Source: Dactylis glomerata (Eukaryota; Streptophyta; Magnoliopsida; Poales; Poaceae). From it: a stretch of DNA of 64,000 nucleotides. The notes under the pieces are model-generated. The model was not told where the DNA came from. It was given only the letters and a program-made list of their open reading frames with translations, and did not search any database. The DNA lies in the NCBI GenBank assembly GCA_007115705.1, contig QXEO01000342.1:806001-870000 (forward strand), given 5' to 3'. The position numbers and the translations under genes were made by a program. Position 1 is the first letter of the stretch, and every line of letters starts with the position of its first letter. Positions 43,568 through 54,559 of this stretch are shown here, piece by piece.

Positions 43568-44131
43568 CTACATTTCGGCTTTATTCTCCTTCTGACACTG
43601 GGTGCCGTCGTAGATTCTCACGTCGAACTTCGACGTGCCAACATGGAAATCAAAGGTCATGAAGAACCCCTGATGGAGGTCATGATCCTCCGCAAATCGC
43701 GACCAGCCGCCCTTGAAGAATTGTTCACCGGCGCCGTCGTACTACACCTCCACTTCGTATGGGGTTCCTCCACCAGAGTGTTCATGGAGAACTGCTTCAC
43801 GTAGTTCTCGCCCATCCATGAATTTAGTAAAATTCAGTGGCAGGCGCTGAATTTCGCGGCACTACGCGTTGCAGATGCAGAAGAAGGAATAGATTCTGGG
43901 CGAAGAAGAAGAAGCATCAGGGAAAGAGAAACTTCAACCTGGCGCGGCAGAGGGCGCCTTGGGTTTATTCTTGCTTTCGGCTGGACGGCCGGGGCGTCGC
44001 TTCACCAGAGCAGAAGATGATGCTACCGCAGCTGCGGAGATAATCTTGTTTTTACTACCGCGAGGACGGCCGCGGCCCCGCTTCTCCACAGGGGCGCCGA
44101 GGTTCAAGCGAGATCCATTTGCATCGGCCAT
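43568..44131 (-). pseudogene. Antisense AT-hook/B3 gene of element C, broken
   Basis: On the minus strand the ATG at 44129-44131 opens MADANGSRLNLGAPVEKRGR with AT-hook-like motifs KRGRGRPRGSKNK and KRRPGRPAESKNK, ending in a stop at 43934. After an AG at about 43847, a second open stretch (43846 down to 43568) reads LPLNFTKFMDGRELREAVL, then a TAG at 43742-43744, then FFKGGWSRFAEDHDLHQGFF and FDVRIYDGTQCQKENK. This is the same B3-type domain as in element A. The donor seen in A is not preserved. TATA (TATTTATA on +, 44246-44253), GGCCCA and AAACCCTA motifs lie upstream, as in A. Confidence 0.75.
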
Positions 44132-44253
44132 GGAGACAAGTGACAGGGACGGAAAACCCTAGATGGGTTAAGGAAGAAGAAGACGATGTGGCGGAGGAAA
44201 GCACTAGTGAAAGGATTAGGGTTTTTACCCTGGTCAAGAGTGCTTTATTTATA

Positions 44254-45327
44254 AGCACGTGCTAATGGGCCTTTCGAGCGGCAAGGCCCAAATTATACTT
44301 TTGGGTTTTTACAGTGCAAAAAAGTACAGAGGAATTAAACGTATCAAGGGAAAAGACGCGAGCAAAAAATAAAGGAAGCAGGGAATAAGAAAATATCTGT
44401 CAAGAAACACAAGTTCACCTCATCTTCGACTCGGGGGCTTGTGTTACGAAGAGGGAGGAAACCCATTGCACGGCGAAGAAAGTCGACAAAATTATGTGAA
44501 AAAGAAATATAGGAAATAGATTTTATCTATTTTCTTGAGCCTATACCCGAAAATTTCGGCTATAGCCTCGGGGGCTACTCCTATCGGGAGCGCTATCGCG
44601 CACCCAATAGAAAGAAGTCGACAAAAAAGAACAGAAGGAAGCGGAAACAGGTGATATAGAAACAAGTTGATGAACGCGAGGGGTATGTATAATTGATTGC
44701 TTTTCGTCAACAAAGAATTTCGGCTACATTGTCGATGAAATAAAACGTCGATTACTCCCATCGGGAGATATTCATGAGAAGATAACTTGAAAAGTTATGT
44801 ATATTGAATCAGTCAAACAAGGCTGTGAAATATAATTCTCGAGTTGCGTCATCATGACAAAACTCGAATGCCGTGATATATCACGAAGGTAAGAACCCAG
44901 GATCCGTCCTGTGTGGCCCGGTATACGCACATGGATGGGCTCTGCTGGTATGTATCCGTGTCTACGACGCGAAGAAAAATCCTGGTGGACGCACTGGATA
45001 CCCTGAGAATCACTGGGACTCATTCTTTATAAGTCCTAAATGCGGCAAAAGAATGGGTTTGACCGGTTTCCCGAATTCAAGTCCAAGGGGATTGAATTTG
45101 AAGTAGGTGGCAAGTGTCTGTTCCGGCAGTTAACTGACCTCTTGATCCGTCAGAGTTGTCAGGCTTGTTCATCAAGACCCCTTGCGAGATATTATGGAAA
45201 AAGATAAGTTGAAAGACCAAGTCGAAGATTTCAAGATTTGAAGAAGTCAAGTATTGATCAAAGTTGAAGAATTGAAGATTTGAGATTCAACCCAAATCTG
45301 CAATTCTGGTAGAATCTCGGGGGCTAC
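44254..45327 (+). other. 3' non-coding region of element C
   Basis: No gene assigned. About 44880-45180 is strongly similar to the corresponding part of A (reverse complement of about 20640-20930), including GACGCGAAGAAAAATCC(T/C)GG and AAATGCGGCAAAAGA. CTCGGGGGCT motifs occur at about 44430 and 44567; the second continues CCTATCGGGAGCGC. The region ends in the PPT TCTCGGGGGCTAC. Confidence 0.65.
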
Positions 45328-45654
45328 TGACAAGGGTATAGATAATGGAGCCCGTCAGTTGAGTACCCCTAAGGCCCGTTAAGCTAGGCCCAATTGTAAT
45401 GTTAGTCGAAATACGAGTTCATGTCGTATTTGTAATCTGTATCGGATCCCACCCGATCCTTGAGACCTGGCCACCTATATAAAGGGGCCAGGAGGGGACG
45501 GTGTGGGACATATTGAAAGCAAGCCAGGTTCTACACCCACGTTTACTTTCATAGCCACCTTGTTTGACTGAGTTTACCTTCGAGTTCATCCGACGCCCTG
45601 TCTCCCCGATCCTAAGTCCTTCATCTAGGACATTTGTCGAGTTAACCCTCATCA
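45328..45654 (+). repeat. 3' LTR of element C
   Basis: 327 bp, TGACAAGGG...CCCTCATCA, followed by the TSD CGCAT (45655-45659). Confidence 0.95.
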
Positions 45655-46415
45655 CGCATCAAATTATGTCTTGACCTGAGTAGCTGATCGAGCCGCGAGA
45701 GCATCAGGCTAACAAAAGGGTCTCACGTACGATCAATATAAATTATACAAAAAACTCTGATTTACATTTTACATATTGCATCCTCATTACAATCTGGAAA
45801 CACAATATTTCTTAAAGAGACAAAGTATTTTACAACTTTTCATATTTTTTGCAGGAGTCGAACTTCTTCGAGTAGTACAACTTGAGTCTATGCCCAGATA
45901 CAAGTACCCGAACATAGACTCGGGGGCTACTCCCATCGGAAGCGCTGGCCGCGCACCCGATTGAAAATTTTGAGAAAGAATTCGACAAAAAGAGAGGATG
46001 ATGAAGAAGAAGATTTGAGAAAGGAAGAGAAGAAGAAGAAGAGGAAAATTGGAGCCTATGATCAACTACAAGTACCCGACTGTAGCCTCGGGGGCTACTC
46101 TCATCGGGAGCGCTGGTCGCACACCCGATTAAAAGTTATTTCGAGAAGAACAAGGAAAGAAAATTTCGAATCCATGGACTCAACATTTACTCCCATCGGA
46201 AGAGCGGATTCAAGAACTCGATGATTTTGGCCATTGTATTAGCCAAGTCGAAGATACAAGAAGTCGAATTGAAGAAATCGAAGATTGAAGAAGTCGAAGA
46301 ATTGAAGAAATCAAAGATCAAAGAATCAAAGAAGTCAGAGAATAGAAGAAGTCGAAGATTTGAAGTTTGGAGACTCAACCCGAGTCTGCGACTCAAGTAG
46401 AGTCTCGGGGGATAC
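45655..46415 (+). other. 3' interior of element D
   Basis: Non-coding. Two copies of a CTCGGGGGCTACTC(C/T)CATCGG(A/G)AGCGCTGG motif are near 45920 and 46087. 46240-46370 is a degenerate GAAGTCGAAGAT-type repeat. It ends with the PPT GTCTCGGGGGATAC before D's 3' LTR. Confidence 0.7.
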
Positions 46416-46868
46416 TGACATGGATATGCCCTTCGGGAACCCACGGATTATTATACCGGGTCCGGCCCATTAAGGAAGTGGACTAGCACAAGGACTTGAA
46501 GATTGACTTGGAGACAAAGAAAGGAAGTTCCAATACGTATTCGACTAGGACACTTGTAAAACCTTAGCCTGGTTGCATATATAAAGCCAGGCAGGGGAGC
46601 CCCTAGAGGGACATCATAACTCAAGATATCTCATAGCATACACGATAGATTAAACATAGACTAGATACAAAACTCCGCCTACGGTGGCACCATGTAAACA
46701 CCGTTGTGATCATATACTAGATTGCTAGCAGGATGTAGCGATCCTCCACCGAGGGGACGTGAACCTGGGTACGTCATGTGCCAATCTCGATCCCGGAATC
46801 TCTAGTCGTTGCTCTTCCCCCGATCCTAAGTCCTTTATCTAGGACATTTGTCGAATTAACCTTCGTCA
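46416..46868 (+). repeat. 3' LTR of element D
   Basis: 453 bp, TGACATGGATATGCC...CCTTCGTCA. It is inserted into the reverse transcriptase gene of the chromodomain element that continues at 46869. Confidence 0.9.
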
Positions 46869-49171
46869 CTTAGAGATCACAAGCTTTATGCAAAATTCAG
46901 CAAATGTGAGTTCTGGTTAAATAAAGTGGGATTTCTTGGACATATAGTTTCAGCAGAAGGAGCTTGCAGTGGATCCCAGCAAGGTAGAATCAGTGACTAA
47001 ATGGGAATCACCTAAGAATCTGGGAGAGATTCGGAGTTTCTTAGGATTTGCTGGATATTACCGTAGGTTCATAGAGAATTTTTCCAAGATTGCAAAGCCC
47101 ATGACTGAAATGCTGAAGAAGGAGAAGAAATTTGAATGGACTGATGCATATGAAGCTAGCTTTCAGGATTTGAAGCAACGCTTAGTGACTGCACCTGTAT
47201 TGTGTTTGCCGGATATTTTGAAGGACTTCCAAGTTTATTGTGATGCCTCTCGTCAAGGACTTGGTAGTGTGCTAATGCAGGATGGGAGAGTGGTTTCCTA
47301 TGCCTCACGGCAACTTAAACACCATGAGAGGAATTACCCAACACATGATTTAGAATTAGCCTCAGTTGTGTATGCTCTCAAGGTGTGGAGACATTATTTA
47401 ATGGGAAAGCATTGTGATGTGTTCACTGACCACAAGAGTTTGAAGTATATTTTCACTCAGAAGGAGCTGAATATGAGACAAAGGAGATGGCTAGAATTAA
47501 TAAAGGATTGTGATATGAATCTGCAATATCATCCAGGAACAACTAATGTCGTGGCTGATGCTCTAAGCCGCAAAGTATATGAAAACGGTATAACTATGGG
47601 ATAATTGCCCAAGGATTTATGTGAGCAATTCAAGGACCTCAGGTTGGAATTAGTACATGAGGGATACCTAGCAGCTATGGAGGTGAAGCCTATTCTTCTA
47701 GACATGATTAGAGAAGCTCAGAAGAAAGATAGTTATTTGGAAGAAATCCGAGGGAACATGGTTAAGGGTAAAGCTGAAGGTTTTCGAGAAGATGAGATGG
47801 GAACACTATGGTTTGAGCAGCGCTTATGCGTGCCCGATGATCCGGAGATTAAGAAATTAATTCTCCAAGAGGCTCATGATTCGCCTTATTCGATTCACCC
47901 AGGAAACACCAAAATGTACATGGATTTGAAGGAAAGATTTTGGTGGGTTAGCATGAAGAGAGAAGTTGCTGAGTATATTGCTCTATGTGATGTGTGCAGT
48001 AGAGTTAAAGCTGAGCATCAGAAAACCAGCAGGGTTGCTACAACCGTTGCCCATACCTGATTGGAAGTGAGACAAAGTTGGAATGGATTTTATTACGGGA
48101 TTACCAAGAACAAAAACTAGTTATGATTCGATATGGGTGGTAGTTGATCACTTGACCAAGGTAGCTCACTTTATACCCGTGAAGACTACTTATACTAGCG
48201 CTAAACTAGCCAAGATATACATGAGCAGGATTGTGTGCTTGCATGGAGTTCCTAAGAGCATTGTGTCAGATAGAGGTACTCAGTTTACATCACACTTTTG
48301 GCGCCAACTACATGAGTCACTAGGAACTAGGTTGGAGTTTAGCACCGCTTTTCACCCACAAACAGATGGACAGACCGAGAGGGTAAATCAGATTTTGGAG
48401 GACATGTTGAGAGCATGTGCTCTAGATTATGGGTCTAGTTGGGATGAGAATTTACCATATGCAGAATTCTCGTACAACAACAACTACCAGTCTAGCATCA
48501 AGATGTCACCGTTTGAGGTATTATATGGAAGGAAGTGTAGGACACCACTACTATGGGATGGAGATGGTGAACGTCAACTATTTGAGCCTGATTTGATCAA
48601 GGATGCTGAGGAGAAGGTGAAGTTGATTCGTGATAGGCTGAAGATAGCACAGTCAAGGCAAAAGAGCTATGCTGATTCCAAGCGCAAGGAAGTGACATAT
48701 GAGGTTGTAGATAGAGCATATCTTAGAGTTTCACCACTACGTGGCATTAAGAGGTTTGGAATCAAAGGCAAGTTGGCACCTCGGTTTATAGGACCATACA
48801 AGATATTAGCACGCAAAGGAGAGGTTGCTTATAAGCTAGAATTGCCAGAGGTCGTAGCTGCTGTTCATGATGTGTTCCATGTGTCCCAACTGAAGATGTG
48901 TCACCCAGGAATGGTGGATACACCATTGAGAGACATCGTCCCGCTTGATGAGGTTCAGTTGGAGAGTGATTTGACTTATGAGGAGAAACCCATCAAAATC
49001 CTAGATACATCGGAGAGGTTTACCCGCAGCACGACGATCAGGTTTTGTAAGGTTAAATGGAGTCACCATACCAAGGAAGAAGCTACATGGGAGCGAGAAG
49101 ACGACCTTCGCCAAGATCACCCAAACCTATTTGCTAGCCACCCTAAATCTCGAGGGCGAGATTCATCTTAA
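46869..49171 (+). pseudogene. Chromovirus pol: RT end, RNase H, integrase, chromodomain
   Basis: RT: YAKFSKCEFWLNKVGFLGHI near 46890, with a small indel near 46965, then SFLGFAGYYRRFIENFSKIA. RNase H: VYCDASRQGLGSVLMQDGR and HDLELASVVYALKVWRHYL. A TAA at 47602 follows. Integrase zinc finger: HDSPYSIHPGNTKMYMDLK...CDVCSRVKAEHQ. Core: VVVDHLTKVAHF, VSDRGTQFTSHFW and TDGQTERVNQ, a complete D-D-E set. A frameshift and a Trp-to-stop lie near 48020-48070. Near 48990-49130 is a chromodomain: ILDTSERFTRS, then CKVKWSHHTKEEATWERED. Such domains direct integration to particular chromatin. Confidence 0.88.
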
Positions 49172-49183
49172 GGGGGTTAGTCT

Positions 49184-52144
49184 TGTAACATCCCAATTCA
49201 TCATACATCAACTCATTCATATGCCTATGCACCTCTGCATATTTCTCAAAACTGAAAAGATTTTTGTTTTGGACAAAAACCCGATTTTGTGTTGATTTGC
49301 ATTTTCTAGCTTAGAGTGGCTCTATTGCATCAATATATATTTTTGTACTTATTGGTGGGCTTGTATAGTGTTCCAATATATCTAGGAACAAAGATCTTGA
49401 TTTTAAAAATTCAGAGAAGTTGGTTTTGCTCAATTTGAAGCCCTAAAACTGAAAATATAGAGAAAACAGTAAACAGTTTTCAGTTAAATTCGAAAAAGAA
49501 TAAAAGAATAAAAGTTTCAGGCCGCCGACCGAACCGGGCCAGTTCAGCCCAGCAGCCGCACGCGGGCGCAGCGCGTCGCCCAGCGCGGCCTTTACTGCAC
49601 GCCGCCGGGCCAGCAGCAAGCCGCAGCAGCCCAGCAGCGCCCCTTTCCTCTTTTCTTTTTGTTTTTCTTTTCTCTGACCGACGGGCCCCGCTCGTCAGAG
49701 CATCTTCAACCTCCAGCACGAGACCAACACGCGTAGGCGTTCAGTAAACCGGATCCGGTCCGGATTTTTCGACCAAAATTAGTTGCAATTTGTTCCGGAT
49801 TTTTGTCCTATAAATAACTCACGACCCCCCTCTATCTTGCCCCTTTGAAACCTTAGAAAAATATCGCCAAAAAGTTGCCGGATTTCTCGCCGGATTCCGC
49901 CACCGCCGCCGACATTGGAGTTCGGTTTCGAGCTCAAACCCGCGGTTCTCATCGCCCCCGAGCCCTCTTTTCCCCCCTACCCTCTTCCCCTTGATGTACC
50001 GACCCTCCTTGACCTGTTTCCCCCTTGCGCAGAGCCCCACGAACGCCGCAATTGCTCGCCGGAGTTCGTAGACGACCGCCACCACCATCCGCCCCTAGCC
50101 GCTGTTCAGGAGCTCGGAAGAGGACGCCGAAGAAACCTCTGCGACCGTCATCACCTACCGCACGTCGTCCATCACCCCGCCTTCGCCGGAGACCGCCGCC
50201 ACCGATGCCGCCACCGTTGCCGCCACCGCCACCATCGCCGCCGGCCGGCCATTATGTGAGCTTTCAGGACTCAGTCTTGGCCGTCCGATCGGCCACGATC
50301 CTACGGCTACAGAGCATGATCTGCGTGAAGAGGTATCTGCGAATAGAAACTCGGCACGTCGCGAAGAATATTCTCGGAATATTCCTTCTGTTTATGATTT
50401 TCGAATTAAAACTCAGATTTTATGCGAAACTTGCAAAATTCATATCTTTTGTTCCTTAACTCGGAATTTTGCAAATAATATACCGTTGGAAAGAGAAAAA
50501 TGAGAAGAACACATTCGACCTGTTACTTTCACTTTTTATCAAACTTAGTCAATTACTGCATGTTTAGTTTTAGTATTTTTGATGTATTTTGAGTTTTAAA
50601 AATTATTTCCACATGATTCCAACGGCATATGAAAGCTAGTTAAATTTTCTATCCGTGGACACCTGTTTAATAATTTTATAAACCATTTTTATACTGAAAG
50701 TTTTCAGAATGCCTTAATGCATGTTTATGTCTCTTTTTTATTATGGAAAATGATTCATAAAGGCTTTAATATTTATTTTCACTTCTGTAAAGCATGCATA
50801 TTGCATTGCTATGTTTTGTACTGCTGTGTATTTGTTGGAAATCGTTTGCCACGATAGATTGCCCAAACTACAAACCCTGTGATTGTGAGGAGTGCTTTAG
50901 CGGGAACAACAACCAAGGCAAGTGTCACATCATAAATCTCCTACTTTTTCATATGCATGTATTTGTTTTCAGTAGTTTGCATGTGTAGGAATGTTTTTCA
51001 AGTTTATATTTATTGCTTTGTTGTACACCCAATAGATGAGCCGTAGAACTCCTAGTTGATTCCTTGATAGTCATCGTACTGTAGATTTGCTTAGCCATGC
51101 TATTAGTTGCGTGGGTGGTTTTTATGTTATGAGTACTGAAAGTTGTTTTGCTGTAATGAAAACCACAAAAATCAATAAATCACCTGGGTGGCATGGCTTT
51201 AATTGGGTCATCGAGTGTGTTTTATGGTGGGGAAAGCCACCCTGGCTTAAAGAGATTGATAGACGTTCATTGTTTAGTGATTTCCGAGTACAACCATATG
51301 TCAATGGGCTTTGGTTTGACTGATTAAGTTATGAAACTGTGACCTACCGTGACCAGCTGATGTAGCTAAGATAGGTGGTATGGGTCCGAGGCTAGGCTCA
51401 TTATTTTGCTTCCCAAAGGTCTCGGCTTGTCTTTGACCGAGCCATGTGGTGAAAGTGTACTAACCTCTGCAGAGTGTCAAAAACTAAATACTTAGCCGTG
51501 TCCCCGGTTATGGATAATTTGAGCAGCTTTTCATGAAGCGGTTGAAAGATCTCATCACTCTAATTTCTTTAATAAAACTTGATGGGTGAACGAGCACTTG
51601 AGTGAATCAATGTGTCCTTAGAAATTAATAGGAGCAGTTGAGTGAATCAATGTGTCCTTAGCTGTTTTTGAGAAATAAAAGTGTTTTGAAAAATAGGAGA
51701 AAATATATCGCTTTATACAAAGAGCCTGAACTCCACCAGCCAAATATGCATGTATGATAGGTCGCCATTGATATCCACCATAGTGACATCTTGCCAATAC
51801 CATCCTAAGTGTATTGACCCTCGTGTCTGCAACCTTTTCATATTGCAGGTTATTATTCTGAGGATGATTGAGTTATATCGTTTAGGTCGCGAGTCTCCAC
51901 CCAGTGGTGCCTGTGGAGTAATGGAGCATTATTTTATTTGCTACTATGTTGAACTTTTATTTGTGAGCTAGCCATCGATGCTACGCCCTTTTGTAATAAT
52001 TATTATACTCTTGGATCATACGTTGTAATAAATTTAATGCATTGGTACTCTTTTATACATCTACTGTGTGTGCTAGCTATTGATCTAGGAATTAGCACTT
52101 GTATGCACAGGATTCAATCCGTTTTAACGGGTTGGGTCGCCACA
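49184..52144 (+). repeat. 3' LTR of the chromovirus (about 2.96 kb)
   Basis: Begins TGTAACATCCCAATTC after the PPT and ends GGGTTGGGTCGCCACA. The GC-rich block 49500-50260 gives overlapping proline- and arginine-rich open frames on both strands, which I do not count as genes. The part at 51080-51560 matches, in reverse order, the fragment at 56134-56650. A candidate TSD TTGCT follows, but the other end is gone. Confidence 0.75.
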
Positions 52145-53567
52145 TTGCTATATGCAGACTGTGTCTAAAAGACCAAAACAAATTTTGCACTGACCTGCAC
52201 CAAAACCGAGAGCGAACAGATCTGATTCCTTAAACATCTTGTGTGGCCAAAAGCAAAGCTGATTACACAAATAGATTAGAATGTAGTACTAAGCAGATTC
52301 ACGTCCCAATCAACCAGGTTGATGCCAATTGCCAAACTAAACAATTCTGATCACAACGTGATGCTGCAGCCAACGTGATGCTCCTTGAAACAACACCAAT
52401 CGGAAAACAAAAATGGAAAGATAATGGGCCTGGCTGCACGCCTCGGGACAGACTATGTCTGTGGTCTAGCGCACCAAGGGATCACGCAACGTCTCCAAGC
52501 GCGGGCGAGCGATGCTCGAGGACAGACGTCCTCTGTCGTCCGGCGCACAGGCGAGCGCTATTTTTTTTATGGATAGGACTACACAGCGGCGCCGCATATT
52601 TGCCTCCTCGTGCGGCGGCTACTGACTAGACGCTGACACCTTTCTGTCTCGTTCTAATTTACGCCCAGTAACCTTAATATCCCAAACACGTGCGGGATCC
52701 AAAAAAGAAGCTAGGCTATGACTTCACGGGTAAAAGCAGACAAGCTTTGTCGCCGAGCTGCTTGTAGCTTTTCATAAACAGAAGTTCTATTTTCTTTTCT
52801 TATAGGCTATTATTATCAGTCTACAAACCTAGCAGAGAAATCAAAGAAAAGTACAGTACTAGTCCACCAGATTAAATAGGAATGGTACAAAAGTAAGGAT
52901 AGTTTTGTAAGATACATTTGCCAGATTAAGAAGGAATGATTGCCAAATAAAATTTTATTTGGAACAAAAAAAAGAAGTCACCGGTAGGAAAAACATCAGA
53001 CCCCTAATTAATCTGGCAATTAGTCTCATTAACTTGGCAACAACTCGGAATTAATTTGGCAATTAGCAACTATTTTTTGAAATTAGTAATATGGCAACTA
53101 GGATGTACTAATTATGTGGCAATTACCACTAATTAAATATGGCAATTAGTAATAAATTAATATGACAATTACTATTAAAATGACAATTATAGCCTAATTA
53201 ATCTGTTAATTACTCCTAATTATTCTGGCAACTAGAACAATTTAATCTCGAAATTAGTACCAAATCAACTATACTACTAACATGCTGGGATTTCAGCTAG
53301 CGACCTCATCTAGCACTGTAACCTGCTACAAAATACTAGTTCTGTAAGAAATCTGCTCGTGTCATGAGAGTATGCCGCCCGCTGAGAGTCTCAGATTGAG
53401 CGCCGGCCGTGCCCTCAAAGATGATGGATGCATCAGGGACCTCGAGCTGCTACCTACAAACATGTTCGCCGCGGCCCTTTGCTTGGCGAGAGAGCGCACA
53501 CACATCGTCGTGCCGTGAACCAACTAACTGCACCCACCGCCACCGGCAGGATAAGAGGGACACGACG
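52145..53567. other. Low-copy flanking DNA with a TGGCAATTAGT-type repeat
   Basis: No gene seen. 52915-53245 holds about ten irregular copies of (A/T)TGGCAATTA(G/C)(T/C) or TGGCAACTAG separated by AATTAAT. It resembles subterminal repeat clusters of plant DNA transposons, but no terminal inverted repeats were found. Confidence 0.45.
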
Positions 53568-54172
53568 ATGATGGTGGCCTCGAGCAGCGTCAGCGCGCCC
53601 GCTGCAGCATGGCGCCGACCTGGCCCTGGAGCTCGACGAGGCCAACATCATCTGGGATGCAGCCAGCGGCTCGCAGGCATCCTCGCCGATCGACATGTAC
53701 AGGCGCAGCGCCGCGTCCAGGTTCTCTATCCGCGTCCACGGCCACGTCCAGGTTCTCCAGGCCGAGCGCAGTCGTGCCGCTGGAGGCCGCCGCCGGCGTT
53801 GGCGGGGTGGCCTCGATGCCGGTGAACATCCGTACTAGTCCAAGATCCTCGGGCCGGAGTACGGCGGCGGGAGCGCTGGCGCGGGGCAGTGGCCGTCGGA
53901 CGAGCGTGGAGACGCGTACCTGGAGGCACGCCGGCTACGGCAAGGGCGGGCGGGTGCTGCCGCACGAGCAGCTCATGTGTCGGGAGCCCACGACAGCGTC
54001 TTTCTCCTTCAGCGAGGGCGCCGGGCGCAAGCTCAAGGGCCGCGACCTCCGCCGCATCTACAACACCATCTGGGAGTGCTCGGTCCTCCGATTCATGCTC
54101 GATTGCATCCCCATCCGGAGAGAGTGTGTGTGGTGGAGACTGAAGAGCACTCACGAGAGGAAAACGTACTGA
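53568..54172 (+). pseudogene. S40 / DUF584 (senescence regulator) pseudogene
   Basis: Three frames together read as an S40-like protein. First, LALELDEANIIWDAASGSQ with SPIDMYRRSAASRFSIR (53612-53730). Then KILGPEYGGGSAGAGQWPSD (53840-53900). Then GGRVLPHEQLMCREP, SFSFSEGAGRKLKGRDLRRI and YNTIWE (53945-54075). S40 proteins are small plant nuclear proteins linked to leaf senescence, and they share this order: a Trp-containing N-terminal part, a KILG segment, and a C-terminal GxGRxLKGRDLRRxRNxIW motif. At least two frameshifts and a TAG (about 53837) break it. The final motif is followed by unrelated residues to a stop at 54172. Confidence 0.65.
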
Positions 54173-54559
54173 GACGATAAGATGTCATCGGTCCTAATGA
54201 CAGCGATGCATTTTTTCCTATAAGAAAGCGCCGCACGGGAGGGCCAACGATGCGGTGCCTCCTAGTATATTTCCCCTTTTTTCTTTTCCTGGATCGACCG
54301 GGTCTGGCTTGGCAAAGTAGCGATCGACGAAGTGGGATAGAGGTAACGTGGATGCCTTGGACTTCTGGAAATCGATCTGCCTCGCAGCTCGGAGCGATCA
54401 GAGACCACGGAAACTTGGATCCCAATCCCGATGGCTGCCGACGAAGACAGTAAAAGCCAGAACGGAAACCACCAGCTCTTACCAATCTGAGTATGCACTA
54501 ACGGACTCCCTCAATTGGATCTGGTACTTGGTGAATAGATGGATGAACGCCGACGCCGA

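Larger units (their letters stand above)
36691..45654 (+). mobile_element. Element C: complete Tat-like Gypsy LTR retrotransposon, 8.96 kb
   Basis: Two 327-bp LTRs (36691-37017 and 45328-45654) are flanked by the TSD CGCAT (36686-36690 and 45655-45659). PBS ATTGGCGCCGACCGTGGGG follows the 5' LTR; the PPT CTCGGGGGCTAC precedes the 3' LTR. Gag, protease, reverse transcriptase, two RNase H segments and integrase lie in one reading frame on the + strand, broken only by stop codons. A degenerate antisense AT-hook/B3 gene follows. The LTRs differ at 12 positions by eye. With the commonly used grass rate of 1.3e-8 per site per year, that suggests insertion roughly 1.4 million years ago. Confidence 0.95.
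34821..46868 (+). mobile_element. Element D: non-coding Gypsy-related LTR element (LARD-like), split by element C
   Basis: LTRs of 434 bp (34821-35254, lacking its first 20 bp) and 453 bp (46416-46868) flank a non-coding interior of about 2.2 kb (35255-36690 plus 45655-46415). Element C is nested within the interior. PBS (TTGGCGCCGACCGTGGGGA), the last ~65 bp of the LTR and the PPT (TCTCGGGGGATAC) are nearly the same as in C, but no gag or pol is present. The two LTRs differ at about 18 positions by eye (around 4%), slightly more than C's LTRs (12 in 327), as expected if D is older than C. D must have used proteins of a C-like element. Confidence 0.8.
46869..52144 (+). mobile_element. 3' half of a chromovirus (Tekay/Del-like Gypsy element)
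   Basis: The element is cut at its 5' side by D's LTR in the middle of reverse transcriptase. It continues through RNase H, integrase with a C-terminal chromodomain, the PPT AAGGGGGTTAG, and a long 3' LTR (49184-52144). The chromodomain, single RNase H and ~3-kb LTR fit the Tekay/Del clade of chromoviruses. The 5' half is not found left of D, so it was lost with the rearrangement at the left of D. Confidence 0.88.

Noticed and set aside
49915..50459. Proline/arginine-rich frames at 49915-50259 and 50025-50459
   Set aside because: They lie inside the chromovirus 3' LTR in a GC-rich block and overlap each other.
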